The position numbers and the translations under genes were made by a program. Of a DNA stretch of 64,000 nucleotides, positions 1 to 10,880 are shown one piece after another. Positions within the stretch are counted from its first letter, which is position 1. The number at the start of each line of letters is the position of its first letter. This DNA is from Anthracocystis setariae (taxonomy: Eukaryota; Basidiomycota; Ustilaginomycetes; Ustilaginales; Ustilaginaceae). The DNA lies in the NCBI GenBank assembly GCA_928724745.1, contig CAKMXJ010000018.1:546867-610866 (forward strand), given 5' to 3'. Under the pieces are notes generated by a model. The model made no database searches and was not told the origin of the DNA. It was given only the letters and a program-made list of their open reading frames with translations.

Positions 1-204
1 GAGCGCTCCCTTGACATTGAGAGCGGCGTTCGAATTTGTGCTCTTCGAAGGTGATGGTGCTGCCTGACGTCGTGAGTGGGTTGAGATCGGCCTCCTGGTG
101 TGAATCCTCGGCGCTAGGAAGACGGGGAGAAGCCAGCCTCTCGAAGGTAAGATGAGCTTGTGTATAGGTGCAGACAGCCTAGCTGCGCTCGCACAGCTGA
201 CCAT
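1..204 (-). CDS. 5' end of a mitochondrial protein gene (partial, runs off left edge)
   Basis: Reading the minus strand from the ATG at 204-202 gives 68 open codons that continue past the window edge. The stretch has no Asp or Glu at all, many Arg, Ser and Ala residues, and a hydrophobic/basic start followed by an RR-containing segment (IHTRRPIST) that looks like a presequence cleavage region. This is a typical mitochondrial targeting presequence. The mature part is outside the window, so the product cannot be named. It is divergent from the NDUFA8-like gene at 687, with about 480 bp of shared upstream sequence. Seen: the open frame and composition. Inferred: mitochondrial import. Confidence 0.55.
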   Translation of the reverse strand, partial: MVSCASAARLSAPIHKLILPSRGWLLPVFLAPRIHTRRPISTHSRRQAAPSPSKSTNSNAALNVKGAL

Positions 205-686
205 GACGAACAGAGAGAGAGAGAGTCTCGACACTATTGATGGATCAAGAATCGACGATGGTGGTTGTCTAAAGCAGAATTGCGGTTATTGTATTTCAAA
301 CCTTGACTGTTGCATTTCTTCGCACTGCTTTTACTACACACTAATCTAAAATTTTCGCACGCCAATGCGCCACCATAAAAAAAAAAAAAAAAAAAAAAGG
401 GTCTTTCGGACAGACCGACCCTCGAATATTTCTATGGGTGTCAGATCGTCCAGCATCACAGAAAGCAGAAATTCGGATCCGAATTCAGTCCGCCGTGATT
501 GGCCCGTGATCGGAATCTTGAATCGAGTATCCTTCGCGCTCACCTTGGCTTGCTACCATACCAACCAACACTCATCGTCGCCGGCAGTGATAGTCAAAAC
601 GTTTACGACAAGATCGAATCGTCGTCTCCTCTCCTGTCCTCCAAATCAAGGTTTTGATCCGCCTCAGGTAGTCAACAAAGCACAGA
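205..686. other. Intergenic, divergent promoter region with poly(A) tract
   Basis: This lies between two divergent mitochondrial genes. It holds a short GA repeat near 212-226 and an uninterrupted A run at about 377-398. I see no convincing ORF; the longer open frames here lack support. It is presumably the shared promoter. Confidence 0.5.
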
Positions 687-1335
687 ATGGCGACGCACCG
701 AGATGCCAAGTTCCCAGGGAAGCCCTACATCGACCCGGCTCCCATGCCATCGAGCCAGCCTCACATCGAAGAGCTCGGTGTCACCTCGGCGCCGCTCAAG
801 TCGGCATCTTTCTTCATCGGAGAGCATTGCAAGGATGTCAACGAGGACTTTATGCTCTGCAAGGCCGAAAACCGAGACCCAGCCCACTGCCTCAAGGAGG
901 GTCGCCGAGTAACGAGATGCGCGAGAGATCTGTAAGTATCTTTGTAGTCGAAAGCTGGATGCAAACGTAGCATCGCTTCCGGGTCTGGACTGCAAGGAAA
1001 TGGCAACTGACAAACCACGATTTCATCTTTTCATGAACCGCATCGCATTGCATCGCATCGCACCGCAACTCATCTCATTGATTGATTCGTTTCGCCTTCT
1101 TCGGTTCGTCTTTCTTACCAACAGGATCAAGAAGCTCAGTGATAGCTGCGGGAAGGAATGGGAGGCTCACTACAACTGTCTCGAGCAGCACAATCAAGAG
1201 TTCTATAGGTGCAGAAAGCCGGAAAAGACGCTCAACCAGTGCGTCTTCGAGAAGCTCAAACTTGCTAAAAACATCCCAGGATCGCCAGAAGGCCAGCCCC
1301 AAATTCACGAGAAAAAGAACCCGGTCTGGGGATGA
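687..1335 (+). CDS. NDUFA8: NADH:ubiquinone oxidoreductase 19-21 kDa CHCH subunit (NDUFA8-like)
   Basis: Two exons, 687-931 and 1125-1335, joined across a 193-bp GTAAGT...ACAG intron, encode 151 aa. The join restores a Leu codon and one continuous frame. The protein has four CX9C motifs: CKDVNEDFMLC, CLKEGRRVTRC, CGKEWEAHYNC and CRKPEKTLNQC. This is the twin-CHCH arrangement of the complex I accessory subunit NDUFA8/PGIV (N. crassa 20.8 kDa subunit). Family knowledge: it is oxidised in the intermembrane space and sits on the membrane arm of complex I. There is no presequence, as expected for MIA40 import substrates. The length is close to family members (about 170 aa in animals). Function is well supported. 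Confidence 0.9.
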
Positions 1336-1597
1336 TGCCGCGCCCGTATTACAGTCAGCAGCCGTCGACCAGAGACCTTTAGATTTCGACCGAGGCACAT
1401 CACCATCAAAGCCGCAATATAACGACATCCGATTTGTATTCGAAAGGGTGCAACAATCTCATTGAAAGGAAAGCGCCAGCAGCTCATGCTAGAGCAAAGA
1501 CACGATGTTTTGCTCTGCGATTGATGTTAAAGAGCAGCGCCCAAACTCAAGGCGAGTCAGTCAGATGTGGCCGGCAGGCGAAATTGGATAGAGTCCT

Positions 1598-2937
1598 TCA
1601 TTGTGACAAAGATTGCTGGATCCACTGTCTCATCAAGCTTCCAGCCTGCTGGGTGGACAAGGTGCCTCCAACATCGCCGGTACATTGGCCACTCTCGAGA
1701 CTGCGCTTGATAGCACTGTCTACCGCGTCAGCAACCTCTGGCAAACCCAACGACCATCGGCACATGAGCCCAAAAGACTCAAACATGCCGATCGGGTTGG
1801 CAATGCCTTTACCTGCAATGTCTGGCGCAGATCCCGAGACTGGCTGATAGACACCTACGGGAAGTCGGCCGTCGGTCGAAGGCGTTGGTGGCCCGTCAAT
1901 TTCGGCAGATCCAAGTAGACCGAGAGACCCTGGGATCACTGAAGCCAGGTCGCTGAGAATATCACCGAACAGCTGTGGCAGAAGAGGCGACCAGGAAACA
2001 TGGCAGCGGAGCGTCAGTACGGGATGCGAGAGCTTGTGTTGGTCACATGAGGGAGGAAAGCTTACATTTTCGGTTAGCACTACGCCATTAAGCTTTCTTG
2101 GATTCCGCGCAAGAACCATGGCGGCTGAGTCGACAAGGTGGTGGCTCAACTTTTGAACCAGTTGCGGATATTCGTCGCGAATGGTCTCGGTGACAACCTG
2201 CCGCCAAAGACGCGAGCTTGCCATGACGTTGGCCTTGTCGACCGAGATGATGGGAAGCGGATCATCGCCATGGGCCAGCGATAGGGCTGCTGCAACCCTT
2301 GTCAAGCGCACAACCTCTTCGCGCGTATACTCGCAAAGATCCGAAGCTGCATCGTGTAAAGAGAGACAGAAAGGCCTTTTGAGTAAGCTGATACACAGGT
2401 TGTCGGAATATGTTGTTCAGATGCGAGACACTCACCTTTGGTTGCCTGTTGATCGGGTTCCTCTTTCTTGCCAAAGTAGATACCACCGGCGTTCTCTCGC
2501 AGCGTGATGATGTTGACTCCACGGACAACGTGCTCCTTTAGAGAGCTAAGCTGAAGCTGCCTTTCGGAAACAATCTTGGCTGGTCGAACATTGGCATAGA
2601 GGTTGAGATGCTTGCGCATTCGCAAGATGCCCGTCTCGGGTCTTCTGCTTGAGTCGCCGACATCCCACTTGGGTCCTCCGACACTGCCCAGGAGAACGGC
2701 GTGGCAGGTGGAAGCTTCGGCCAGCGTGCTGTCTTGGATAGGGCAATCATGTTGGTCGAGACAGGACCCGCCGATCAGTCGCTCCACCGTTTCGATGTCG
2801 ATCTGATACTGCGACTGGATCAGATCGAAGAGCGGCAAGACTTCGGCCATGATCTCTGGTCCGATATGATCGCCTTGCAAAATCATAATCTTGAATGCCT
2901 TGCGGGCGCCATCGCTGGTCCTGGTTGTCATTGTCAT
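1598..2937 (-). CDS. 3-isopropylmalate dehydrogenase-like beta-decarboxylating dehydrogenase (divergent)
   Basis: Exons 2937-2436, 2346-2066 and 1972-1598 (introns of 89 and 93 bp, GTGAGT...GCAG and GTAAGC...ACAG) give 385 aa. Family hallmarks present: a GGPKWD block, RPETGILRMRKHLNLYANVR (the Arg-rich substrate loop), GGIYFGKKEE, the metal/nucleotide block SVDKANVMASSRLWR, FGDILSDLASVIPGSLGLL with both Asp ligands, and the C-terminal SLGLPE segment. The protein is close in length to LEU2 (about 364 aa). The N-terminal nucleotide loop reads GDHIGPE where the family has GDGIGPE. The start at 2937 was chosen because MTMTTRTSDG leads directly into the Rossmann-like strand; more upstream codons are not family-like. 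It could be the leucine-pathway enzyme or a paralogue acting on another 2-hydroxy-acid; the divergence favours a paralogue. Confidence 0.82.
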
Positions 2938-4048
2938 CTTGAGGTACAAGTTGACGAAGATTTCTTCTGAAAGCGAACGAAAGTGCGTCCTGGCTAGCCC
3001 TAAATGCCTTTGCGCATATACCTGAGCCAGAGCAAGCAAGATGATGACAAGCTTATAACGAAGAGACTCGAAGGTGTTGAACAAGCCAATTGATTGATTT
3101 TGCTTTCCATTTCGGATTTAGGACCCTTGTCCCCCGCAGTTGAGCATTTCTGCATGTTGTCACAAATCCGAAAGTCGGATTACCGACCCAATTCTTGGCC
3201 GGCTATTACCTACTCTGTACTGTATCTACTGTACTACTACACTACTACTCTCTGATTTTGCTCACTTGCTTGGCAGGGCTGCCTGGCTGATAGCTTGTTT
3301 AATTGCTTGCTTGTTTGATGGGCTCAGCTGCAGCGCGCTCAGTGAGTTTAAACCCCACAGTCGCGGAATTTGCAGCAGAGGGAGCTGCCGACAATGATTC
3401 TGCGTCCACGTACCTCCAGCCTTGCATTTCAGAGTGGGGGGCTGCAATAGTATGGCAACGAAGATGACAGGCTTGCCAGGACTGCGTATACCAAGTTGGC
3501 CTATGGACGCCGATCATTGCACAGGGCAGTTCTGTACAGAAGGCAGTTTGCTGAGCGGCACTGGATAGCATGCAAGGTTCCTGTGACCATCACACATTTG
3601 GACGGAATTAGGGCTATCCTAGACACCGGTGCCGCGTGGCTTGCACAGCATCCTTCTTATTCACCGCTATCCGTTCAGCCGATCCATCACATCCTTTCCC
3701 CTTCCCGCCCGGTCTTGTGAACTAAGCCAACACATTCACAAGACCTGCTCCCGGAACCTCGCCCGCCCATCCAGCCCTCTTCCCTTGACGCAGTAGTCGG
3801 CTTCCGTTATAGCCAAGCAAGGCCGCCTTCGCATCCGTCATCCAGGCCATACTTAACAGACGATCCTCCCCGGAGGGGACAGATCGCACGCATCTACGTA
3901 TCCGCACTTTTTATATTCGCTCGCCCTTGCTTCGATCCCTTGGCCGAGCTTGTTCCATTCAGTTCTGTCAGAGTAGCACGGCCAACTCTTCACCCGCCTT
4001 TCTGCAAGAAGATCAACACTTTAGCAGTACACAGAAGCGACGACGACG
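2938..4048. other. Intergenic, divergent promoter region
   Basis: 1.1 kb between the IPMDH-like gene (minus) and the aldehyde dehydrogenase (plus). It contains short TACT-rich microsatellite sequence near 3227-3253 and C/T-rich stretches before 4049. No supported gene. The short open frames here have no recognisable features. Confidence 0.5.
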
Positions 4049-5631
4049 ATGGACACCAAGCTCAAGGACCTATCGTTGCTCGATGCCTCGGACTTTCTCA
4101 AAGCGCCTGGTTCGCTTGATGCATCGGACAATGAGTCATTCGATGTGATGGGTAAGTCAGACGAGCAGAGACTTGGGTTCGTTGCTAGCAAGGATCGACT
4201 GACCCGCCAACCTTACATTCGACCTTCTGTTGCTATGCTTTTCTCTCACTTACAGATCCAGGCTCAGGCATGCCGCTCTGCAACATGAAGGCATCAAATC
4301 TTAAGGATGTCGACCGAGCCATTCAAGCTGCCAGCCAAGCTTTCCCGATTTACTCGGCAATTCCGGCGCGAGAGCGAGCCATGATGTTGCTCAACTTTGA
4401 TCGGCTCGTCCGCGAAAACCTTGACGATCTCGCCTGGATTCTGGTCTACGAGACGGGAAAGCCGCTCCAAGAAGCGCGCATCGAGGTGCAATATGCCTTG
4501 ACCTTCAGCTGGTGGTACGTCGGAGAAACCGAACGCGTTCAAGGTCAAGTGGTCAAGAGCGCAACCAATCCTTCGCTCCGATTCGTCACGATACTGCAAC
4601 CGATTGGCCCTGTTGCCATCTTGACTCCCTGGAACTTCCCTGTGGCGCTGTTTATCCGCAAAGCGGTCAGTGCCCTTGCCGCTGGATGTACAATCGTTGC
4701 CAAACCGTCGCCCGAAACGCCACTGTCCACGCTCGCTGTTGCCAACTTGCTTCACCGAGCCGGCTTCCCCTCTGGATCGGTCAACCTTGTTTTGGCGTCT
4801 TACCGCAACACGCCAGCAATCGGTCAAGCTCTCTGCTCAGACTCGCGTATCAAGAAAGTAAGCTTCACCGGTAGCACGCGCGTGGGCCGGTTGCTCATGC
4901 AGCAATGCGCGCCCAGTCTCAAGAAGATGACGCTCGAACTCGGCGGTCTAGGCGCTTACCTGATCTTTGAAGATGCAGACGTTGACGCAGCTGCTTCGGC
5001 CCTTGTCGCCAACAAGCTCAGACACGCAGGACAAACGTGCATTTCAGCCCAGCGTGCGTTTGTTCACGAGTCGGTGGTCGACCGCGTGCTCAAGGTCATT
5101 GCCGAGCAGCTTGACACTGTCCAGCTCGGACATGGCTCCGAAAGCTCCACCACCCTCGGACCGGTCCAGACGGAGCGAAGTCAGCAAAAGGCTCACGAGC
5201 ATATTGAGGATGCCAGAGCCAAAGGCGCCCACATCTACCAGCCCAAAACTGTCGTGCCCGGCAGGGGCTATTTTGTCACGCCCACACTCATTTCCGGCTG
5301 CGACAAGAACATGTTGGTCTTCCAAGAGGAGTCGTTCGCGCCACTCATCAATGTTGCCACCTTCACCACGGAGCAAGAAGCGATCGACCTTGCCAACGAT
5401 ACCGATATGGGATTGACCTCGTACGTCTTCACCAAGGACTCGGCACGACTCTGGCGCATGTTTGAACAGCTCAAGGCCGGCAATGTCGGTCTCAACGTCG
5501 GCGGCAGCACCACTGCAGCCGAAATCCCCTTCGGTGGCGTCGATCAGTCTGGCTTTGGCAAGGAGGCCGGCATCGGCGCCGGTCTGAAGGAGTACATGAT
5601 TGAAAAGTCGGCTACCATGTCGATAGCCTAA
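4049..5631 (+). CDS. Succinate-semialdehyde dehydrogenase-like aldehyde dehydrogenase
   Basis: Exon 1 (4049-4151) and exon 2 (4256-5631), with a 104-bp GTAAGT...ACAG intron, encode 492 aa. It is an ALDH-superfamily protein of the SSADH subgroup: TPWNFP with the oxyanion Asn, KPSPETPLS, FTGSTRVG, the general-base Glu in TLELGG, the nucleophile Cys in GQTCISAQR, EESFAP and PFGGVDQSGFGKE. There is no presequence, so it is probably cytosolic. The residue after LELGG is Leu, in the context GGLGAYLIF, where most SSADHs have GGNAPFIVF (as in the second copy at 31815-33497). Substrate could be succinate semialdehyde or another omega-oxo acid such as 2-oxoglutarate semialdehyde. Its neighbours are an IPMDH-like enzyme and a Zn2Cys6 regulator. 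Confidence 0.85.
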
Positions 5632-6774
5632 TTGGATCGTCTCAGCTTCTGCCAAAGCGCATCTCTACAAGACTCAACCACTTCATCACCTCGAACCGGT
5701 TTCGGGCTTGACTTCGTCTGGGGGCCATGACGTAAATGACAGTTTCGGGTATCTAGGGCTGTTTAGATTAACATGTAACGCACCTGCATCGGATTGGAAT
5801 TGCACACACAATACAGGAAGGAGAAACGAGCAGCGCACAGTTTTGTGTCGATGCAGCGATCGAGCATTCGTAAGTTGAAAGTTTCTCATCCGCTGGCGAG
5901 CTGCGATTGAAGGAGGAGGAGGAGGAGGAGGAGGAGGCGTGGGCCAAGTGAAAGGCGACCTGTACCCCACCGCCGGAGCGCCAACAGGTAGGAATGCTCT
6001 GCCTGTATCTAAGGTCTCGTTCCGTGCCGGAGGCTGTCTCCGCAAAGGGCTGATGAATCGACCTGCCTCGATGAACCACCATCATCGCGTCTCCGTGCTG
6101 ACAGGTCGATGGTTGAGACTGCTGCGCTTAATTCGTCCGCTTATTCCGATCCCACCTGGCTGCCAAAACAGTGAACCTTGTTGCTCTTGACATTTGGCTC
6201 AACCGGACGCCGTTTCCTTCATATCCTAAGTCAAAACCCTCGCATTTCATAAGCTCACCGGTTTGGAACTGCCGAGCCAGATTGGCAAAGGCGCCGGCAG
6301 ATGGCGGATGAAATGCACATCTGTGGCGTGGTCAAAATCACAGGGCAGAACGGACATCCACCATCTCACTCTTCCTCCTCTCATCACACATCTTCGTGCT
6401 GCCCTCTTCATCTCGATCGTCACTTGGACAAAGACAGCATCGGCGAAGAATCCTTCCGGTGGCGAGCGCGTATCACTGGCGTCATCTCCTCCAATCCCGC
6501 CTCGGAGCGATACAGCGGTTTGGAGTGCTTGTCTCTTCCCCGCCCTTGTCGCGGGCGTGGACCCTTGATTTCGTTTCCTGACTTCGGATCAGAGACCCTG
6601 TCTGCACAATTTCGGAGATAGGTCAAAGCCGCGCTCGCTTGCCTTCTATCTTCTCGTGCATCGCGATTGCCTCCACCGTCTCAACTCCTTGCCGACTTCG
6701 CCGTATCTGTCTTTGTCGTACCTTCATCTGTCTGTTCCGACCCTTTCTCCGGTTATCCGCTTGTCCAAGGCACA
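5632..6774. other. Intergenic, upstream of the Zn2Cys6 regulator
   Basis: 1.1 kb without a supported gene. It carries a perfect (GGA)n microsatellite at about 5911-5937. A second run of the same triplet lies at 9997-10024, just after the regulator gene, so the two runs bracket it. The 300 bp before 6775 are C/T-rich, as in many fungal promoters. Open frames over the microsatellite are not credible. Confidence 0.5.
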
Positions 6775-9700
6775 ATGCCGTTCTCGGGAAGGCCACAAGC
6801 CTATACGGCAGACTCCAGCGGTTCTCACTCAGGCGTTGGCAATGCGATTGCTAGCTCGAGTACCAACACACTCAACACCGCAGCCTCGACCAATGCCAAC
6901 GACCAAGTCTTTGACAGCCAAGACAACGGCAAACGAAACCGATATCAGTACAGCTGCTTGCAATGCCAACGACGCAAGCAGCGATGCAGCCGCACCTTTC
7001 CCTGCGAAAAGTGCGTTCAACGTGGCATCGCACATCTCTGCTCGCCTCCGTCTAACGCTCATCGCCCTTCCAGGCGCATCCGTTTGCGCCAGAAACTAGC
7101 CCTTGCAGCTTCACATCAGAGCACAACAGATCCAAATGAGATGCACAACAACGAAGATCTAGACGACATGGACATGTACGAGCTCGATGATGAACATGGT
7201 TCCTCATCTCCACAGCCAGGCCACAGCTCGGCCAGAATTCCAGCCAGTGCCAGTTTGGCATCTGACCAGTCCTTTAGTCAACTGGATTCCGCGGCTACCT
7301 CTTCGATGCCATTTCCGACTTCACGGCGAGCGTTTGATCCATCAAGGCAGCACCTCGAAACAGATGCTCGATATCATCACCAGCAACAGTACCTTGAACC
7401 ACATCAAACATTGTCTCCGCAACGCTACCAATCAGCAGATTTGGATCAACATCGACGCTCCCTATCGTTTTATGACACACATTCACATATCAACTCAGGG
7501 CCAATCCCAAGTCCTCCAACCATCTCGCGGAACATGGCCGCCGCTAGCGCTTCTTTGCCTTCTCCCACCCGTAATCTGCCACCATCCCACAGCCCCACTC
7601 ATGTGGGCTCATCCCTGCTGCCAGATCCTAGTGCCTATCAGCCCTCATCGATGTCAGGAGCGTCCATGAACATGCGTTCAAATCTCTCCATGACGTCGCC
7701 TGATCTAGCAAGAAGCGGCGCAGATGCACTGTCCAGGCTCGCAACCGTGGCACAGTGGCCGGCTCTGCAGCCGCAGCAACCGCACCAAGGCGAGTTGACT
7801 CAAGGCGAGCCAAAGCAGCTCTCCGAGGCAAGCATCGCTCTCGATGCTCCGTCTACCTCCAGCTCCCAGATGATCATGACCGGCGGTCGAGCCGCGGTAG
7901 CGCCCTCGTCACAAAGCCATCAAAGCGCGCCCGGGCTCGACTCGGATCAGCGCAGCATGGTCGATGCTGACGATGCATTCATTGGCAAGCCTGCTCTCAA
8001 CGGTCTCGGATGGAACCCGTTCCGTCGCCATGAAGGTATTGGAACCGACCTTTTGTCGTGGACGGGACAGCTCGGGAGGGGCTTTGGTCTCGTCATACCC
8101 AAGTACGAGCTTCGCTCCGTACAGCAATCTCTGCCAAGTAAATCAGAAGCACATCGTCTGCTGCAAATCTACCTCGATGACTTTAACTGGTCACGCTTTC
8201 CTTCAAGTCCTCAAGAGCTGAGGAAGGCGGTCAACTTTTGCATCGAGCGTTGCTCTATTTCGGACGACGTGCAGATGCTGCCGCTCATGGCTTTCTGCCT
8301 TTCGATCTTTGGGCTTGCTACGCTTGATCTTGCTGTGCGTCCATATCCTACACGGTCGTCTCGAACATACTTCTTCGCCGCACGCAAAGCCTTGTCCCTT
8401 TCGGAATCGCTGGGATTGCATACTCTCGATTCGCTATCCGCATCTTTGAACTTGTGCCGCTACCTCGACCTTTGTCGTGTCCCGCGGTCCACCTGGTTGC
8501 AAGTGGCATCTTGCATGCGTGGGGCGATCGATCTAGGCTTGCATTTGGATGGCGCTCATTTGGGCCAGAATTGCTCTGCAACACTACAAAGGCGCGTGCT
8601 TTGGTCGCATATCGTTCACCAAGATCGCGAGTGGAGCGTTCTCTTTGGCAGACCGATGACCGAGATTCCCTTCTCAACCACGCCGATGCCCACGCTACAA
8701 GACTACTTGAACGTCGGGCTCGAACTTGCGTGCGCTCAGTACTTGGTCGTTCGCGACCAATTCCGCGTCTACATCGAACGCATCTCGCGACTCTTTCAAG
8801 AGATTGCCGCCAGCTCGAATTCGTCGCCTACGAGTCGTATCTATGAACGTGCACTCGAGATCGATCGTGATATTGTCGAGTTCACCGAGTCGCTGCCGCC
8901 GTGTTTGTCGTCGTCGCCTATATCAGGTGGAGCGATGAGGCATCAGGACTTTTCGACCACCTTCTATCATCATCTGTGCACCAACCAGATCCTCTTCTTC
9001 CGATCACTGCTGCATCGACCCTTTTGGATGGAGTCGTCGGATTTGGTCTCCGCTGACCGTTACAGGGACTCTCGCCAAATCTGTGTCGACCTTGCTCTCA
9101 GTGATCTGCGTGGACGAAGACTGCTCTCACGGCGTATACCGGTGACCATGGTCTGTCACCTCTATGGTAGCGCATACTCTCTTCTCAGCATGAACACGAT
9201 CATCGCGAGCGATATGCTGTTCGCACTCGAGTTTGACGAGATGCTCCAGAGCGAAGAGGTGCAAGAGAAGCTTGGCTACATCCAGGAATATGTCGCCACC
9301 GTGCGGTCCAACGTTCAGGAATCGCGTGGCGACCATCTGGCGGTTAAGGAGCTTTACGTGATGCGATCGCTGCTCAAGCGGATTCAGGATAAAGTGGCGA
9401 CGTTGAACCCGCAAAGCGTTGGTTTCCAAGTGCTTGGCGTGCGGTATCCGGGTGGATGTGCGGATAGACTGACGATGACGCTGACAGAGTTGCAGAGCGC
9501 TGCGAATCTGCTTCTCAACATGGCGCGTGCCGGTGTGCGGATCGACGATGCCACACGCATCCCGCCCAGTGGCGAGGACAGATTTTCGGCGAGTATCCGA
9601 TCCGATCCCAGCTCGGCATCTTCGCTTTCTGGTGCAGGCTTCGGCACCACAGCAGCGGCAGCAGCAGCGCACGCCAATGCTCAGTCCCAAGGGTTCTTGG

Positions 9701-9948
9701 AGGGTAGCCAAGGATTCGCAGTCAAGGGCGAAGCGGGTTCGGGCGTCATTGGAGATGCGGTGGGAGGCGAGGCTTCCGTTTCCGGTATCCTGAATTCGGC
9801 AAATGCCAATGCAGTCACGCCATCAGCGGATTCGCTTGATCTGTTCCTTTCCAATGCCGACGAGTGGCTCTCGTCGTTACTCAATCCTGGCGCTGCTGCT
9901 TTTAGTGCGCCAACTCAGCCGCTCGATTTTGGCTTTTCGCTGTTCTGA
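6775..9948 (+). CDS. Zn2Cys6 (GAL4-type) fungal transcription factor
   Basis: 1057 aa, single exon, starting at the first in-frame ATG. Residues 61-87 form a Zn2Cys6 cluster with spacing CX2CX6CX5CX2CX8C and the basic stretch QRRKQRCSR. A Ser/Pro/Gln/His-rich region follows to about residue 420. The middle (about 430-750) has the fungal-specific transcription factor core: repeated Leu-rich helices, the RGAIDLGLHLDGAHLG block, then RRVLWSHIVHQDREWSVLFGRP cut here as two parts, RRVLWSHIVHQDRE and WSVLFGRP. The C-terminus has Ala/Gly-rich low complexity and ends acidic/hydrophobic (LFLSNADEWLSSLLNPG), a possible activation segment. It should act in the nucleus; targets are unknown. Its position between an aldehyde dehydrogenase and a sugar transporter makes local regulation possible, which is inference. 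Confidence 0.88.
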   Translation: MPFSGRPQAYTADSSGSHSGVGNAIASSSTNTLNTAASTNANDQVFDSQDNGKRNRYQYSCLQCQRRKQRCSRTFPCEKCVQRGIAHLCSPPSNAHRPSRRIRLRQKLALAASHQSTTDPNEMHNNEDLDDMDMYELDDEHGSSSPQPGHSSARIPASASLASDQSFSQLDSAATSSMPFPTSRRAFDPSRQHLETDARYHHQQQYLEPHQTLSPQRYQSADLDQHRRSLSFYDTHSHINSGPIPSPPTISRNMAAASASLPSPTRNLPPSHSPTHVGSSLLPDPSAYQPSSMSGASMNMRSNLSMTSPDLARSGADALSRLATVAQWPALQPQQPHQGELTQGEPKQLSEASIALDAPSTSSSQMIMTGGRAAVAPSSQSHQSAPGLDSDQRSMVDADDAFIGKPALNGLGWNPFRRHEGIGTDLLSWTGQLGRGFGLVIPKYELRSVQQSLPSKSEAHRLLQIYLDDFNWSRFPSSPQELRKAVNFCIERCSISDDVQMLPLMAFCLSIFGLATLDLAVRPYPTRSSRTYFFAARKALSLSESLGLHTLDSLSASLNLCRYLDLCRVPRSTWLQVASCMRGAIDLGLHLDGAHLGQNCSATLQRRVLWSHIVHQDREWSVLFGRPMTEIPFSTTPMPTLQDYLNVGLELACAQYLVVRDQFRVYIERISRLFQEIAASSNSSPTSRIYERALEIDRDIVEFTESLPPCLSSSPISGGAMRHQDFSTTFYHHLCTNQILFFRSLLHRPFWMESSDLVSADRYRDSRQICVDLALSDLRGRRLLSRRIPVTMVCHLYGSAYSLLSMNTIIASDMLFALEFDEMLQSEEVQEKLGYIQEYVATVRSNVQESRGDHLAVKELYVMRSLLKRIQDKVATLNPQSVGFQVLGVRYPGGCADRLTMTLTELQSAANLLLNMARAGVRIDDATRIPPSGEDRFSASIRSDPSSASSLSGAGFGTTAAAAAAHANAQSQGFLEGSQGFAVKGEAGSGVIGDAVGGEASVSGILNSANANAVTPSADSLDLFLSNADEWLSSLLNPGAAAFSAPTQPLDFGFSLF

Positions 9949-9996
9949 CGTTCTCGATCAAAGCCAGCCTTTCGCCCTGAAGGATGGAATAGTTGA

Positions 9997-10024
9997 GAGG
10001 AGGAGGAGGAGGAGGAGGAGGAGG
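9997..10024. repeat. (AGG)n microsatellite
   Basis: About nine perfect GGA triplets just downstream of the Zn2Cys6 gene. It matches the run at 5911-5937 upstream of that gene. Confidence 0.9.
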
Positions 10025-10302
10025 ACAAGATTCGATGCACTGCACTGCACAGTGCCGTGACCTGGGCAACGGTTTTTGCGGGAAGGAGGGAGGTTGTAGC
10101 TCCGTGTGTGAGCGGCAGCAAGGGTAGCTGTTGTATAGCTGTTGTAGACTTGCGGGACTGTCTCCTTTGTGTGCGGGACACGGGCTTACCGTTTGCGAAA
10201 GTGAGTTTTCAAGAAGAAGCTACTGATTCAACACCATCTCCGCCTTCCCTTACCTCCCTCCTCCTCACACACACACACGACAACTCTGTACGTGAAGCCT
10301 TA

Positions 10303-10773
10303 ATGTTCTACCTACAATTGACCGAGCTGCACGTTTCGTGCGTGGCGGATGAAGGCATCATTTCGTCGTGGTTTCCGCTGCACATGTTGCATGGTAGTCG
10401 ACAACGATTGGCAACGTGTTTTGTGGTTGCGAAAGACGAAGTCGAGATGCTGGATGTGATTTACAAGGTGAACCTGTTTTCGGGTAGGACGTGGTTGGTG
10501 AGTGAGGAGGAGTTTGAAAGGTCGTTTCGCGAATGGATGGATTCAGCAACAGAGTGGCATCTCGGTGCGGGGGAGGAGATGATGGAGGAGAGCGAGTACG
10601 AGACGGCTTCCGAGGGGGACGAGATTGAGGTTGATGAGGATTTATCGCAGGGGTGGGAGGTCGAAACCAAGGCTCAGCATAGGGTGACCCAAGCTTGGTT
10701 CGACGACGTCGTATCTGCCGTGATCGAGCAACATGGATTTGCTACAGGTTCGTCCGTTGGATATCTTGTCTAG
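10303..10773 (+). CDS. Hypothetical acidic protein, 156 aa
   Basis: The longer open frame begins at 10057 with GTG, but the first ATG is at 10303 and gives 156 aa. The N-terminal half is Leu/Val-rich (MFYLQLTELHVSCVADEG, FVVAKDEVEMLDVIYKVN). The middle is strongly acidic with EEE/DEDE runs (residues about 85-120), and the C-terminus has a plausible amphipathic helix (WFDDVVSAVIEQHG). I recognise no family. Unlike its neighbours it has little Ser/Ala bias. It may be a real small gene, a decayed one, or a chance frame. Confidence 0.4.
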   Translation: MFYLQLTELHVSCVADEGIISSWFPLHMLHGSRQRLATCFVVAKDEVEMLDVIYKVNLFSGRTWLVSEEEFERSFREWMDSATEWHLGAGEEMMEESEYETASEGDEIEVDEDLSQGWEVETKAQHRVTQAWFDDVVSAVIEQHGFATGSSVGYLV

Positions 10774-10880
10774 CGAGTTCCGCCACCAGGCAATCCACAG
10801 GGTTACGTCCTTCCCACATCATCCTCGCTTCCCTTCCACCTTGCTCGTTTTACATTGTCTCCTACGCAGACTCTACAAGT

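Noticed and set aside
10057..10302. N-terminal extension of the 156-aa hypothetical gene
   Set aside because: It starts with GTG and runs over a CA microsatellite. The first ATG is at 10303.
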